Assembly (NCBI RefSeq): GCF_025639885.1
Contig: NZ_CP106738.1
Location: forward strand, 2,480,001-2,544,000
From: Roseovarius pelagicus
Lineage (GTDB): Bacteria; Pseudomonadota; Alphaproteobacteria; Rhodobacterales; Rhodobacteraceae
Direction: 5' to 3'
DNA length: 64,000 nucleotides
In this document: positions 35,411-46,124 of the stretch, piece after piece
How the letters are laid out: each line of letters opens with the position of its first letter
Position numbering within the stretch: position 1 is the stretch's first letter
The notes under the pieces: model-generated
The model's database searches: none
Told to the model about the DNA's origin: nothing
Seen by the model: only the letters and a program-made list of their open reading frames with translations
Program-made: the position numbers and the translations under genes

Positions 35411-37018
35411 ATGCATGCTCTGAAATCCGCCACACTCGCTATCTGTGCCTGTCTTGCGCTGCCCGTGGGTGCGATTGCCGAAGGCGATCCAAAGCCGGGG
35501 TTTATGGACCTGATTACGCCGGACGCGATTGCAGGGTCGGTGGCCAGCGTTGCCATCTCTGCGCTGCGCACGCAGATGGAGGTCGAATACGACCATATGG
35601 AAACCGACGTGATGCGCGGCACTGTGGCGCTGTCGGGCGTGACGCTGCGCCCGCAACTGTCCTATGACCGCGCGCGCCAATGCGAGATCACGCTGGCCCG
35701 CGTCCGGTTCGATATTGGCAAGCACCGTCCGTTGTTGGCGGCATCGAACGTGTCGGCCACGGCAATAGGCGCGAAGGCCAATATCGCCTGTTTGGAGCGT
35801 GACATCGGTCTGATGCTGCGCAGTGCAGGCTATGCCGAGATCGAGGTGGATCGGTTGGTCTACGAGATGGATTATTTCCACGGCTCTGGCGAGATTCGCA
35901 CCAATATTTCGGCCACGATCAATGATCTGGCGACGGTCGATGTGGCCATGTCCGGTGCGATCCTGCCCCGGCTGGATCGTTACGGCTATGCCGGTGATCC
36001 GGCAGTGCGGCTGCACCGTGCGGTTCTGGGCGTGCAGGACCATGGCGGCTGGGCGCGGCTGTCGCAGTTGATGCCCGAGAACCTGCGCCAGCCGGATATC
36101 ATTCGCGGCATTGGCACCGAAGAGCTGACCAATATGCTAAGCCAGAACGGGACCCGGGCGCTGACCTCGACCGAACGGAGATTCATCGATGATCTGATGG
36201 ATCACGTGGCGCGTTTCGTTCGCGAACCCGGCGAGATTACCATTGAGGCGGAATTGCCGGTGGGTGGCATTGTGATCGAGCCGGAAGTGTACCAGTCGCC
36301 TGAAGAGCTGCTTCAGGCGCTGGCACCCGATGCACGTTCTGCCCCATTGGCGCAGTCACAGTTGATCAGCTCCGATCTGTTGTCGCGCACCAATGGCGAG
36401 TTAACGCGTGCGGAGCGGCTGGAACTGGCCGGGGCGTTGCTGGAGGGGCGTGGCCTGCCCCGCGCCGAGGCACTGGTGCCGGAACTGTTGGCGCAGATGG
36501 TGGACGCGACCAGCGCCGATGGCGCACAGGCGGCGTTGCTGACGGCGCGGGCGTTGATGCCACATGATGCGCGATCCGCCTATCTGCATGCGCTGATCGC
36601 CAGCGAGGCGCGTCTGCCCGAGGCGGTGCCGCTGCTGGATGCGCTGGAGGCGCGCATGACGACGGTTGCGGTGATTGAGACGCAAAAGGCGTATCTGGAT
36701 GACAGTGATGCCGTTGTTGGGATTGACGCCCTGCCTGCGGATGGCGATGTGCGCGAGGTGAGGCGCATGGCGCTGGCGCGGTTCACCGGGCTGGGCGCGG
36801 CGCGGTCGTACCGGCTGGCGTATTACTATGCGCTGATTGCCGAAGCAGCAGGCGATATTGGTGCGCGTCCTCTGCGCGAGGATATCGAGGCGCGGTTCGC
36901 CAATCGCGGCGAGGACGTCACCGAGATGTGGATGCAGACACGCGCCAAGCTACAGGAACTGGCGTTAAAGGACTGGATCGAGCTGGATCTGGCGGCGCGG
37001 TTTGGTCGGAGTGACTGA
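35411..37018 (+). CDS. Large secreted protein of unknown function
   Basis: 535 aa from the ATG at 35411 (MHALKSATLAICACLALPVGAIAEGD), a clear signal peptide; an upstream in-frame ATG at 35309 would bury it. The N-terminal half has alternating strands (about 60-250, with VEYDHMETDVMRGTVALSGV), reminiscent of lipid-transfer or AsmA-like beta proteins, but this is only a pattern impression. The C-terminal half (about 330-535) is helical and Ala/Leu-rich, like short repeats of the TPR/Sel1 kind. Single-gene unit, probably periplasmic. Family not recognised. Confidence 0.75.
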   Translation: MHALKSATLAICACLALPVGAIAEGDPKPGFMDLITPDAIAGSVASVAISALRTQMEVEYDHMETDVMRGTVALSGVTLRPQLSYDRARQCEITLARVRFDIGKHRPLLAASNVSATAIGAKANIACLERDIGLMLRSAGYAEIEVDRLVYEMDYFHGSGEIRTNISATINDLATVDVAMSGAILPRLDRYGYAGDPAVRLHRAVLGVQDHGGWARLSQLMPENLRQPDIIRGIGTEELTNMLSQNGTRALTSTERRFIDDLMDHVARFVREPGEITIEAELPVGGIVIEPEVYQSPEELLQALAPDARSAPLAQSQLISSDLLSRTNGELTRAERLELAGALLEGRGLPRAEALVPELLAQMVDATSADGAQAALLTARALMPHDARSAYLHALIASEARLPEAVPLLDALEARMTTVAVIETQKAYLDDSDAVVGIDALPADGDVREVRRMALARFTGLGAARSYRLAYYYALIAEAAGDIGARPLREDIEARFANRGEDVTEMWMQTRAKLQELALKDWIELDLAARFGRSD

Positions 37019-37135
37019 ATGACGGTTATGGTGTGGTGGGTGGTGCGCGTTAGCGCCACCACAATTGCAACGCACGCCACGCTCGCCTAGAAGCGGGGCA
37101 ATTCGACCCATTCATTAGCGAGCGGAGCCGCCCAC

Positions 37136-38029
37136 ATGCCAAACCAGACCCAAGCCGAGAAGATGCGCAGCGCAGGCGGATTTATTGCCGCACTCGACCA
37201 AAGCGGTGGTTCTACCCCCAAGGCACTGAAGCTCTATGGCGTGGAAGAGAGCGCGTATGGTTCGGATGCAGAGATGTACGACCTGATCCACGCCATGCGG
37301 GCGCGCATCGCACAAGCCCCTGCCTTTACCGGGGAAAAGGTGATCGGGGCGATCCTGTTCGAGATGACGATGGATCGGCAGATTGATGGCAAACCCACGT
37401 CGCAGTTCCTGTGGGAAGAGCGCGGGGTCGTGCCGTTCCTGAAGGTGGATAAGGGGCTGGAGGACGAGGCCGATGGCGTGCGTCTGATGAAGCCGATGCC
37501 CGATCTGGATGCACTGCTGACGCGCGCCAATGCAGCGGGCATTTTCGGGACCAAGATGCGGTCAGTTATTGATGCCGCATCCGCCAGTGGCATTGCTGCC
37601 AACGTGGCGCAGCAATTCGAGGTTGGTAAGCAGATATTGAGTCACGACCTGATTCCGATCATCGAGCCCGAGGTGACGATCACCATCGCGGACAAGGCCG
37701 AGGCCGAGGATATTCTGCTGGCCGAGTTGACCAAGGCACTGGATGCGCTGCCCGAGGGCACGCAGGTGATGCTGAAGCTGACGCTGCCGGAAGTGGCAAA
37801 CCATTACAAATCGCTGGTCGATCATCGTGCGGTCATGCGGGTTGTCGCCCTGTCGGGTGGGTATTCGCGTGACGAGGCCAATGACCGGCTGTCGCAGAAT
37901 ACGGGTGTCATCGCCAGCTTTAGCCGGGCGCTGACCGAAGGGCTGTCGGCGGATCAAAGCGATGCGGAATTCAACGCGACGATTTCCGACACGATTGACA
38001 GTATTCACCGGGCGTCTGTCGCGGGCTGA
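37136..38029 (+). CDS. Fructose-bisphosphate aldolase class I
   Basis: 297 aa. Cleaves fructose 1,6-bisphosphate through a Schiff-base Lys. GGFIAALDQSGGSTPKAL near the N-terminus, FLWEERGVVPFLKVDKGL, PIIEPEVTI and VMLKLTLPE (likely Schiff-base Lys) are the class I signatures of the short bacterial form. It follows pgk by 2.8 kb, a partial grouping of glycolytic genes. Confidence 0.92.
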   Translation: MPNQTQAEKMRSAGGFIAALDQSGGSTPKALKLYGVEESAYGSDAEMYDLIHAMRARIAQAPAFTGEKVIGAILFEMTMDRQIDGKPTSQFLWEERGVVPFLKVDKGLEDEADGVRLMKPMPDLDALLTRANAAGIFGTKMRSVIDAASASGIAANVAQQFEVGKQILSHDLIPIIEPEVTITIADKAEAEDILLAELTKALDALPEGTQVMLKLTLPEVANHYKSLVDHRAVMRVVALSGGYSRDEANDRLSQNTGVIASFSRALTEGLSADQSDAEFNATISDTIDSIHRASVAG

Positions 38030-38060
38030 GGCGCGCGCAGCACCATGCGCGCGTGGCGTG

Positions 38061-39674
38061 TCAGCCCATGAGCCGCGCCAGTATCGCCGTCGTGTCCACA
38101 CCGGTAATGGCCCCGGCGGTGCGCCCGCGCGCGTCCAGCCGGGTCGCGGCATAGGCGTCGCTGACGGCAGGGGGCGCGTGGCGGATCAGCACTGAGGCGG
38201 TCATCAGGGTGGCCAGACTTTCGACATACCAGCGCAGATCGGCCTCGTCCGGCAGGTTCGGAAACATCTGTATGTGCATTTTTAGCGCGGCGTCGTACTG
38301 GGCGGATTGGCCGGTGGCGGTGTTTAACTCTGCGCTGAGTATGTCAGTGGCGTCCGGGACGCTGTGCAGAGTGCGCAGGATGTCGAGGCAGATCACGTTA
38401 CCCGACCCCTCCCAGATCGCATTAAGCGGGGCCTCTCGATAGAGCATTGGTAGGGGGGTGTCCTCGACATAGCCCATCCCGCCCAGGCATTCCATCGCCT
38501 CGTAGACCAGCGGCGGGCATAGCTTGTTCCCGAGGTATTTGGCCAACGCCACGCCCAGCCGTGCGAACACGCGATCCGCCTCGTCGGTGCTGTCAAAGGC
38601 GCGCGCGACATGCAGGCCAAGTGCGAGAGTGCCTTCCCAATCCAGCGTCAGATCGGCCAGCACCCGGCGCATCAGCGGCTGGTCGATCAGTTGCGCGCCG
38701 AAACTGCTGCGATGGGTGGCCCAGTGATGCGCCTCGGTCAATGCCACGCGCATCAGCCCGGCCGGGGCCATTGCCGTATCAAGGCGGGTGTGATGCACCA
38801 TCTCGATGATCGTGCGGATGCCAGCGCCTTCATCGCCCAGCCGGTGGGCATAGGCGTCAGCGTATTCGATCTCTGCCGATGCGTTTGAGCGATTGCCGAG
38901 CTTGTCCTTTAGCCGCTGGATGTGGACGGCGTTGCGCGCGCCCTCGAGCCAGCGGGGCACGACAAAGCAAGTCAGGCCGCCGGGCGTCTGCGCCAGCGTC
39001 AGGAACCCGTCTGACATCGGCGCCGAGCAGAACCATTTGTGCCCGCGCAGGCGGTATAGATCACCGTCGCGGACAGCCTGCGTCGTGGTCCCGCGCAGGT
39101 CAGAGCCGCCCTGCTTTTCGGTCATCGCCATGCCCATTGTCGCTGCCGCTTTGTGCCGCAGGGGCGCGGGCGCAGGGTCGTGCATCCGTGCCGTCAGTTT
39201 CGGCACCCATTCGGCAAAGAGCGCCTGTGTCGCGCGCAGGGCGGGTACGGCGGCATAGGTCATGGTCATCGGGCAGCAAACGCCCGGTTCGACCTGACTG
39301 GTCAGGTACACCATCGCGGCATGTGTGCTGTGCCCGCCTTTGGCTCCTTCCCACGGCAGGGCTGCATAACCTCCGGTCAGTCCGATCTGCATCAGGTCGT
39401 GATAGGCCGGGTGGTAGTGCACCTCGTCCAGCCGCCGACCGCCTGCATCGAACAGAACGGCCTCGGGCGGGTGATGGTTCGCGGTGCGGCCTTTGGCGCG
39501 GATCTCGGCCCGGCCCAATTTTGCGCCGTACTGCGCCAGATGCGCGGCGTCTGCGGTGTGACCGTGATCCTGCAACGCCGGATCGTCTGCCCAGAGGTCC
39601 AGATCGCCACGCAGTTCAGGCTGGTTAGTGACGGCGTGTGTATCAGTCTCTGAATGGGGTGGGGAAATCGGCAT
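38061..39674 (-). CDS. AidB-like acyl-CoA dehydrogenase
   Basis: 537 aa from the ATG at 39674, with AGGAG 8 nt upstream. Long acyl-CoA dehydrogenase of the AidB type. AMTEKQGGSDLRGTTT is the FAD-binding hallmark, HKWFCSAPMSDGFL and EGSGNVICLDILR are also typical (AidB reads EGSGNV...DVLR). Flavoenzyme in the cytoplasm; AidB is linked to alkylation protection, but members also oxidise acyl-CoAs. Convergent with the aldolase gene; a GCGCGC hairpin sits between. Confidence 0.9.
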   Translation of the reverse strand: MPISPPHSETDTHAVTNQPELRGDLDLWADDPALQDHGHTADAAHLAQYGAKLGRAEIRAKGRTANHHPPEAVLFDAGGRRLDEVHYHPAYHDLMQIGLTGGYAALPWEGAKGGHSTHAAMVYLTSQVEPGVCCPMTMTYAAVPALRATQALFAEWVPKLTARMHDPAPAPLRHKAAATMGMAMTEKQGGSDLRGTTTQAVRDGDLYRLRGHKWFCSAPMSDGFLTLAQTPGGLTCFVVPRWLEGARNAVHIQRLKDKLGNRSNASAEIEYADAYAHRLGDEGAGIRTIIEMVHHTRLDTAMAPAGLMRVALTEAHHWATHRSSFGAQLIDQPLMRRVLADLTLDWEGTLALGLHVARAFDSTDEADRVFARLGVALAKYLGNKLCPPLVYEAMECLGGMGYVEDTPLPMLYREAPLNAIWEGSGNVICLDILRTLHSVPDATDILSAELNTATGQSAQYDAALKMHIQMFPNLPDEADLRWYVESLATLMTASVLIRHAPPAVSDAYAATRLDARGRTAGAITGVDTTAILARLMG

Positions 39675-39851
39675 CTGTGTCGCTCCTTTGGCGGAACCAT
39701 TAAGCGGATCACACGTCCTGATTGCAACGCCTGAGATGTCCGCGCGCTGGAATGCGGGAAAGTGATTCCCAAACCGGGTGGAATATGCGAATGTCACGGC
39801 ATAGTGCCCGGCAGAGGCGCGGATATTGCAAGGCATCGAGGCAGACCAAAA

Positions 39852-40151
39852 ATGACCATCCGGAAAAAGCCCGCGCTGGGCGTGCTGACCTATTTTGCTG
39901 TGGCGTTCAGCCTATGCCTCTATTTCACATTTGCCGCCGTGCAGGGCGATTTTGGTCTGTTCAGTCGCGCCGAGATTGAGGCGGAAAGCGCGGAGTTGCG
40001 CGCGCAGTTGCAGGCGATCGAGGCACAGGTGGCACGCATGGATAATCTGACGCGGCGGTTGTCGGATACCTATCTGGATCTCGATCTGCTGGATGCGCAG
40101 GCGCGCAGCGTGTTAGGCCTGCTGCGCAGCGACGAGATTGTTATCCGTTAG
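39852..40151 (+). CDS. FtsB/DivIC-like septum formation protein
   Basis: 99 aa from the ATG at 39852. One N-terminal membrane segment (LGVLTYFAVAFSLCLYFTFAAV) followed by a coiled coil (AEIEAESAELRAQLQAIEAQ, ARMDNLTRRL) and a short tail. This layout and size match FtsB, which bridges FtsL and FtsQ in the divisome. Single gene between two convergent or divergent oxidoreductases. Confidence 0.8.
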   Translation: MTIRKKPALGVLTYFAVAFSLCLYFTFAAVQGDFGLFSRAEIEAESAELRAQLQAIEAQVARMDNLTRRLSDTYLDLDLLDAQARSVLGLLRSDEIVIR

Positions 40152-40166
40152 GGTGTCGGCGCAGAT

Positions 40167-41843
40167 CTATGCGCGACTGGCCGCCTTGACCGTGGTTTCC
40201 CATTCGGGGTGAATCCACGGCTCGTGGTTGGATGCGGGCAACATGCCACGCCCCAGAATGTGATCACTGGCCTTTTCACCGGCCATGATGCTGGGGGCGT
40301 TGAGGTTGCCGTTGGGTATACGCGGAAAGATCGAGCTGTCGGCGACGCGCAGCCGGTCCACGCCGATTACGCGACATTCGGGATCGACCACCGCACTTGG
40401 GTCGTCCACTGCGCCGATTTTGCAGGTCCCGCAGGGGTGAAAGGCGCTTTCGGCGTGTTCGCGGATGAAGTCATCCAACGCATCGTCACTTTGGACATCC
40501 TCGCCGGGCTGGATTTCGTGGCCACGATAGGGCGCAAAGGCATCCTGCTCGAATATCTGGCGCGTGAGGCGGATGCAGTGCCGGAACTCGGTCCAGTCGT
40601 CAGGGTGAGACATGTAGTCAAAGGCAATTTTTGGCGCGTCAGTGGGATCAGCAGACCCGAGCGTGACTGCGCCGCGTGATTTGCTGCGCATTGGGCCGAC
40701 ATGGGCCTGATAGCCGTGCCCCTCTGCCGCTGCCTTGCCGTCGTAGCGTACCGCGATGGGCAAGAAATGGTACTGGATATCGGGGTATTTGATGCCCGGA
40801 GCCGACCGAAGGAACGCCACGCTCTCGAACTGGTTCGAGGCGCCAAGTCCGGTTTTTGTAAAGAGCCACTGCGCACCGATCATGGCCTTGGACATCAGGT
40901 TCCAGTATTTGTAGAGCGTGATCGGCTGGATGCTCTGTTGTTGGATATAGAGCTCCAGATGATCCTGAAGGTTCTGGCCGACGCCGGAACGGTCGGCGAT
41001 CACGTCGATGCCATGATCAGCCAGATGCACAGCGGGGCCGATGCCGGACAGCATCAGGATCTTTGGCGAGTTAAAGGCAGAGGCGGCGACGATCACCTCG
41101 GCGTTGGCAAGGACGATCTCGACCTTTCCGCCGCGCTCGATCTCGACGCCAGTGGCGCGGCCCTCTTCGATGATGACGCGGCGAACGTAGCACCGCAGCA
41201 TGTCGCAGTTTGGCCGCTTCAGTGCAGGATGCAGATAGGCATTGGCCGCCGACCAGCGCCGCCCCTGCCAGATGGTCTGATCGAAGGGCCCAAAGCCCTC
41301 TTGCTTTTCGCCGTTGTAATCATCGGTGGTTTCATAGCCGGCCTGCCGCCCGGCCTCGACAAAGGCGGTGACGAGGGGATTGGACAATGGGCCGCGCTGC
41401 ACATGCAGCGGTCCGTCAGTGCCGCGCCATGTGGGGTCGCCGCCATGGCCGCTGTCGTGCCATGCTTCCATCCGTTTGTAGTAGGGCAGGACGTGTTTAT
41501 AGCCCCAGCCGGTCGCGCCGGAGTCCTCCCAATGGTCGAAATCGCAGGCGTGACCGCGCACGTAGCACATGCCGTTTATCGACGAGGAGCCGCCGATAAC
41601 CTTGCCGCGCGGGGCGGCCAGACGTCGGTTGTTCAAGTGTGGTTCTGGCTCGGTTGTGTAGCCCCAGTCATACATCGACATATTCATCGGATAGCTGAGC
41701 GCGCCGGGCATCTGGATAAACGGACCCGCATCGGTCCCGCCGTATTCCAGCACCAGAACCGAATGTTTGCCATCCTCGGACAGCCGATAGGCCATCGCCG
41801 ATCCGGCGGACCCGGACCCGATAATCACGTAATCGGCTTGCAT
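40167..41843 (-). CDS. betA: Choline dehydrogenase BetA
   Basis: 558 aa GMC oxidoreductase. N-terminal FAD site [18 protein letters not shown], then [39 protein letters not shown] and the C-terminal [20 protein letters not shown] with the catalytic His. Oxidises choline to betaine aldehyde. Divergent from betI with an operator-like palindrome between. betB and betC are not in the window, so the betI-betA pair is split from the rest of a bet operon or the others lie elsewhere. Confidence 0.94.
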   Translation of the reverse strand: MQADYVIIGSGSAGSAMAYRLSEDGKHSVLVLEYGGTDAGPFIQMPGALSYPMNMSMYDWGYTTEPEPHLNNRRLAAPRGKVIGGSSSINGMCYVRGHACDFDHWEDSGATGWGYKHVLPYYKRMEAWHDSGHGGDPTWRGTDGPLHVQRGPLSNPLVTAFVEAGRQAGYETTDDYNGEKQEGFGPFDQTIWQGRRWSAANAYLHPALKRPNCDMLRCYVRRVIIEEGRATGVEIERGGKVEIVLANAEVIVAASAFNSPKILMLSGIGPAVHLADHGIDVIADRSGVGQNLQDHLELYIQQQSIQPITLYKYWNLMSKAMIGAQWLFTKTGLGASNQFESVAFLRSAPGIKYPDIQYHFLPIAVRYDGKAAAEGHGYQAHVGPMRSKSRGAVTLGSADPTDAPKIAFDYMSHPDDWTEFRHCIRLTRQIFEQDAFAPYRGHEIQPGEDVQSDDALDDFIREHAESAFHPCGTCKIGAVDDPSAVVDPECRVIGVDRLRVADSSIFPRIPNGNLNAPSIMAGEKASDHILGRGMLPASNHEPWIHPEWETTVKAASRA

Positions 41844-41879
41844 ATCTTGCGACTCCCAGCGCAGTAGTTTGACATTTAC

Positions 41880-41912
41880 TTACCTTTGGTCAGTTTTCCT
41901 GTCAAAAGGTAA
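41880..41912. promoter_or_regulatory. Operator-like palindrome between betA and betI
   Basis: TTACCTTTGGTCAG at 41880-41893 and CTGTCAAAAGGTAA at 41899-41912 are inverted copies matching at 12 of 14 positions, 5 bp apart. It lies 36 bp before betA and 67 bp before betI. A site for the TetR-family repressor BetI, relieved by choline, is the natural reading. Confidence 0.65.
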
Positions 41913-41978
41913 ATATTGTGACCCTGCGGCGCAGAGCATAAGTTACGGGCAATCAGGATCGGGACGCGGAGCGCGAAA

Positions 41979-42662
41979 ATGGCACGGCAGAGTATTGGCG
42001 AGATCAGGCGCGCAGAACTGTCGCAAGCGGCGTTTGATGCGTTGGTCCAGTACGGGATGCGCGGCACGACATTGGAGCGGGTGGCCAAGATTGCCGGCGT
42101 GTCCAAGGGCGTGGTGCTGCATCATTTCGGTGACAAGGATGCGCTTTTTGAGGCGGTGCAGCGCAAGGCCAACACTGTGCTGCGTGAATGTGTGGTGGAG
42201 CTGTTGCATCATGCCGAAACACCGCTGGAGCGGCTATATGCGATTATTGTCGGTAATTTTGCCGAGCCGGTCTTTCAGCAGGAAATCTGTCATGCGTGGA
42301 TCAGCCTGTGCTCGGATGTTCCACATCATCGTCAGAGCCAGCGCATCCAGACTGCCGTGCATGCGAGGATGCGATCGAACCTGCTGAGCGCATTGCGTCC
42401 GATGATGCCACTGGAGCGCGCGCAGCAGACGGCATTTCAGTTGCGCACTGTGATGGACGGTATCTGGTTGCGGGCCAGCTTTCAGGCGCAACCAATGCCC
42501 GGGCGGCAGGGGGTCGATCAGGTCGATTATGCGGCGCGGAACATGTTGCGCGATGTGGTGGGTGACATCGGCGAGCTGAGTGCGGCACGGCAGAAGATGG
42601 AAACACTGGCCGGAATCATGCTGAGCACGAGGGCATTTCGCGAACGCGCCATGACCGGGTGA
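41979..42662 (+). CDS. betI: TetR-family choline-responsive repressor BetI
   Basis: 227 aa. N-terminal TetR helix-turn-helix (TTLERVAKIAGVSKGVVLHHFGDKDALFEAV, about 30-60) and a C-terminal part with FAEPVFQQEICHAWISLCSDV and VMDGIWLRASF typical of BetI. Slightly longer than usual (about 195) at the C-terminus. Divergent from betA. Confidence 0.92.
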   Translation: MARQSIGEIRRAELSQAAFDALVQYGMRGTTLERVAKIAGVSKGVVLHHFGDKDALFEAVQRKANTVLRECVVELLHHAETPLERLYAIIVGNFAEPVFQQEICHAWISLCSDVPHHRQSQRIQTAVHARMRSNLLSALRPMMPLERAQQTAFQLRTVMDGIWLRASFQAQPMPGRQGVDQVDYAARNMLRDVVGDIGELSAARQKMETLAGIMLSTRAFRERAMTG

Positions 42663-42753
42663 CGGCCAATACCGAATGCGACTGGCCCCGCGATAGACAG
42701 TTTTGCCCGGCGGGTGTTATAGCGGACCGCAAAGGCACAGCAGGGGCAGAATT

Positions 42754-43794
42754 ATGGCGCGTTGGATTGTCGAGGCGATTGAAAAGATCGAGGCGGATGT
42801 GCGCCGGTCGTCGGATACCCACCTGCTGAAACTGACCTTGCCAAAGCTCAAGGGCGTCGACATCTACCTCAAGGACGAAAGCACGCATCCCACCGGAAGC
42901 CTGAAGCACAGGCTGGCGCGCTCGCTGTTCCTGTATGCGCTATGCAACGGCAAGATCACCGAAGGCACACCGGTGATCGAGGCATCCTCGGGCAGTACGG
43001 CGGTGTCAGAGGCGTATTTTGCCCAGATGCTGGGCCTGCCCTTTATCGCGGTCATGCCGCGCAAGACGGCGCAGAGCAAGATCGACAAAATCACGCTATA
43101 TGGCGGTCAGTGTCATTTCGTAGAATCCGCCCCGCAGATGCATGATGCAGCGGTCAAGCTGGCGGCCGAAAAGGGCGGCTATTTCATGGATCAGTTCATG
43201 TATGCCGAGCGCGCGACTGACTGGCGGGGTAACAACAACATCGCCGAGAGCATTTTCGATCAGATGAGCATGGAGCCGCATCCGATCCCGCATACGCTGG
43301 TGATGAGTGCGGGCACGGGCGGCACGTCGGCGACGCTGGGCCGGTATCTGCGCTACCGGGGGCATGATACGCAGCTGGTGGTGGTCGATCCTGAAAACTC
43401 GGTTTTTTACGACAGCTACATGACCGGCAACGAGGTGCTGTGCGCTGATTGTTCCAGCCGGATCGAGGGGATCGGGCGACCACGGGTCGAGAAGTCATTT
43501 CAGCCCGATGTGATCGACGCGATGATGCAGGTGCCCGATGCCGCCAGTGTTGCCACGATCCTGTGGCTGGAGGCGCTGATCGGGCGCAAGGCAGGCGCAT
43601 CTACCGGGACGAACCTGTGGGGCGCGCTGAAGGTGGCGCGCGGCATGATGGACCGGGGCGAGGCGGGATCAATCGTCACGTTGCTCTGCGACGGAGGAGA
43701 GCGGTATCTGGATACCTATTACGATCCTGCGTGGGTGCAGACCTGTATCGGTGATATCGCGCCTTACTCTGACGCGCTTGGTGATTGGCTCTGA
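42754..43794 (+). CDS. Cysteine synthase-family PLP enzyme (Cds1-like)
   Basis: 346 aa from the ATG at 42754. Fold type II PLP enzyme: [18 protein letters not shown] carries the PLP Lys, [11 protein letters not shown] the phosphate or carboxylate loop, [18 protein letters not shown] the PLP-phosphate loop. [27 protein letters not shown] resembles the Cds1 L-cysteine desulfhydrase group more than CysK. It may release sulfide from cysteine or synthesise cysteine. Its 3' end overlaps the convergent membrane-protein gene by 31 bp. Confidence 0.88.
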   Translation: MARWIVEAIEKIEADVRRSSDTHLLKLTLPKLKGVDIYLKDESTHPTGSLKHRLARSLFLYALCNGKITEGTPVIEASSGSTAVSEAYFAQMLGLPFIAVMPRKTAQSKIDKITLYGGQCHFVESAPQMHDAAVKLAAEKGGYFMDQFMYAERATDWRGNNNIAESIFDQMSMEPHPIPHTLVMSAGTGGTSATLGRYLRYRGHDTQLVVVDPENSVFYDSYMTGNEVLCADCSSRIEGIGRPRVEKSFQPDVIDAMMQVPDAASVATILWLEALIGRKAGASTGTNLWGALKVARGMMDRGEAGSIVTLLCDGGERYLDTYYDPAWVQTCIGDIAPYSDALGDWL

Positions 43795-44435
43795 CCGGTG
43801 ACTGCGCCGGTCAGTCGGTAGGCCGCGATCCGGTAGCAGAAGTAGAACCAGGACGCCGCGCCGACGAATTTGAATCCTTCCTCCAGAGCTTGGGATAATC
43901 CGTAGCTTATGGGCAGGATTTCCTGAACGGCGTCCACAAGTACCGACATCGCCAACATGCCGCCGGCCATCAGGAATGCGAAGGCGTCGATTTCCTTGAT
44001 CTTGGTGTAATATTTGCGCAGCAGGTAGCCGACGAAAAGCGCGTATAGCGGGATCAGGATACCTTCGGTGATAAAGCGGTCGTGGATGAGGAAAAAGTCG
44101 TCCACCGCCAGAAATGCCGAGAACCAGCCGCAGAGAACCAGCAGCATCCTGTGCGGGTCGTTGTCGTTCCATGTGACGGCGGCGATGCGAAAAAAGCAGA
44201 CCGTGGCCGCCGCAACCCAGAGCCATGCGCCGATGCTGGATACGAATCCGAGGAAGCTGGACTGTTTGGTGATCTGCGCGGGATCGCGGAGGGTTTCGAC
44301 CAGCGTGAAGCCACCAAGCCCCATCGCGGCGAGCGATACGAGATAGAAAATTACCGCAGGGATACAGCAATAGATGGCGAACCGGCGGAAATTTTCGGCG
44401 GTAAATTCGGCCTTGAGACCGTCGAAACGAGACAT
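43764..44435 (-). CDS. Conserved membrane protein, seven-helix-like
   Basis: 223 aa with about six hydrophobic segments ([60 protein letters not shown] and others). Charged residues DDFFLIHD inside the membrane region are notable. No family recognised with certainty. Gene end overlaps the PLP enzyme tail by 31 bp on the other strand. The 246 bp upstream to 44681 show no gene. Confidence 0.7.
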   Translation of the reverse strand: MSRFDGLKAEFTAENFRRFAIYCCIPAVIFYLVSLAAMGLGGFTLVETLRDPAQITKQSSFLGFVSSIGAWLWVAAATVCFFRIAAVTWNDNDPHRMLLVLCGWFSAFLAVDDFFLIHDRFITEGILIPLYALFVGYLLRKYYTKIKEIDAFAFLMAGGMLAMSVLVDAVQEILPISYGLSQALEEGFKFVGAASWFYFCYRIAAYRLTGAVTGQSQSPSASE

Positions 44436-44681
44436 GCCATATCCTTTGTAGAAACTGCCTGCACGCTGTGACTGGAAATGTAGAGCAAATCAAGCCTGCG
44501 AGTGGGGCAAAGTAAGCGTCATCACCACAGAATGTCCCGTCATGCTGCGCCGACAATCAGAAAGCCGTTATTCATGTTTCGTCGCGCATTTTTGGGCGTT
44601 CGTGCCGCTGGCGACGGATGGTGAGCAATCTAGCCCGTGGATCAGGCTAAGGGCTGACGCCGACAATGGGGCCGTCGCGAC

Positions 44682-45323
44682 CTAGTACAAACGATTCTGG
44701 CGATCATTTTGCACGATGTCCTCGACGTCCGCGATGTTGTCGGACAGCGCACCATGCGCGCACATCATCTCTGCCAGGGTCGGAACGTCTGTGGTGTCAG
44801 GCCAGCTGTCAGATGACCAGACACCACCACGGACGAAAGCTTTTGGGCAATGGCACAGGACGCGGCTGACCTTGATCAGTAGCGCGGCTTGGGCGGGTTT
44901 GCCCGAGACCGACAGACTCTGTGCGAGATCGTCATCGCGCACGATCCGGGCCTCACCGGATATTCGCAGTGTATCGCGATGACCGGGAATGACGCAGATC
45001 AGGCCGATCTGCGGGTTTAGGATGATATTCTCGAACGTATCGACCCGATTGTTTCCCAGCCGATCCGGAAGGGCGAGCAGGGAGGGAGTCAGCACTTTGA
45101 GGAATCCCGGTGGGTCGCCTCTGGGACTGACGTCAATCTGTCCGTCAGGGCGCTGCGTCGACACGAACACGAGGGCTGTTTTGTCGATGAACCTTGCGGC
45201 AAGCGGATCAATTTCGGTCAGCACCTTATTGTTCACGAAGCGTGACGGCATCTTGTAATGGGCGCGCAGGTCGGACTGCGAGTTTATGATCTCATTGACG
45301 TGATATCCGAATACGGTCGGCAT
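44682..45323 (-). CDS. PPOX-type FMN-binding flavoprotein (MSMEG_1061-like)
   Basis: 213 aa from the ATG at 45323, with AGGAG upstream. Split-barrel flavin fold: KTALVFVSTQRPDGQIDVSPRGDPPGFLKVL, LALPDRLGNNRVDTFENIILNPQIGLICVIPG and TLRISGEARIVRDDD are the characteristic strands of pyridoxamine-5-phosphate-oxidase-related proteins. Oxidoreductase of unknown substrate. Confidence 0.88.
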   Translation of the reverse strand: MPTVFGYHVNEIINSQSDLRAHYKMPSRFVNNKVLTEIDPLAARFIDKTALVFVSTQRPDGQIDVSPRGDPPGFLKVLTPSLLALPDRLGNNRVDTFENIILNPQIGLICVIPGHRDTLRISGEARIVRDDDLAQSLSVSGKPAQAALLIKVSRVLCHCPKAFVRGGVWSSDSWPDTTDVPTLAEMMCAHGALSDNIADVEDIVQNDRQNRLY

Positions 45324-45692
45324 TCTGACGTCTCCTTGCGCAGTTCCGTTATTGCAGCCTATCACACTGTCGAAAAATTCGGTTGGTTTCCTCTGTCATG
45401 CAAAAATTCGATGCTGCCGCTTGGACCGCCACAAAGCCGGTGTCGGAAGGTTTAGTAGACCTAATTTGAATGCGATGGCTGGTTGCTATGTCGCTTGGCT
45501 TCGCGTTCTATACCACTCAACGCGTGAATTTTTTACGCAGATGGAGGAGCCTGACATGGGCGACCATTTACAGTAATCGCGCCGCAATTTTGTGGGGCTT
45601 GCAGACGCTCGCGCGCTGTTGTTAGCGGCGGCATGCATGACCTTTGTGATAATGTCCTGGCCTGTGACTGCCTGACCCAAGGAGACTGTTTG
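45324..45692. other. Intergenic region with a tiny ORF behind a strong ribosome site
   Basis: About 369 bp. Near its end GGAGGAG at 45543-45549 precedes ATG at 45556 and a six-codon frame MGDHLQ before TAA at 45574-45576; it could be a leader peptide. A small GCGT/ACGC hairpin lies just upstream. No larger gene is convincing. The META-domain gene starts 116 bp later with its own AAGGAG site. Confidence 0.25.
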
Positions 45693-46124
45693 ATGAAATT
45701 ACTGAAGAGCTGTGTGAGTATTTGGTTTTTATTCGGCTCTGCTGCAGCGCAGGCGTCAGATTGGCGCATTGTCACGGTAGATGGTGCTGCGGCAGTTGGT
45801 GAAGCCAGTATCGGGTTTCGTGCGGATGGCAGCTATTCTGGAAATACCGGCTGTAACCTGTTTCAGGGACAGGCGCGGTATGAGGGCGGGCAATTGGTGA
45901 TCGAGGGGCCGATGGCGCACACAAAGAAGGCCTGCGCTGATGACGCGTTGGTGGCGCAGGAGGCCGCAATTGTCGGGATGTTCGCGGGGACAATGGATAT
46001 CCGTTTTGATCCGCTGTCTCATACCATGACTGTATTGCAGGATGATCGCAGTCTGGTGCTGGCGCGTCTTGATGATGAGCCGGGTTCTGAGTCCAACGCA
46101 TCGGACGTTCCATCGGACCCATAG
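45693..46124 (+). CDS. Secreted META-domain (HslJ-like) protein, C-terminally shortened
   Basis: 143 aa from the ATG at 45693, preceded by AAGGAG. Signal peptide KLLKSCVSIWFLFGSAAAQA. META domain: VGEASIGFRADGSYSGNTGCNLFQG, GPMAHTKKACADDAL with the two conserved Cys. It resembles HslJ and DUF306 proteins of the envelope. The frame ends in TAG at 46122 but continues open with protein-like sequence through a second TAG, see the next entry. Confidence 0.85.
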   Translation: MKLLKSCVSIWFLFGSAAAQASDWRIVTVDGAAAVGEASIGFRADGSYSGNTGCNLFQGQARYEGGQLVIEGPMAHTKKACADDALVAQEAAIVGMFAGTMDIRFDPLSHTMTVLQDDRSLVLARLDDEPGSESNASDVPSDP

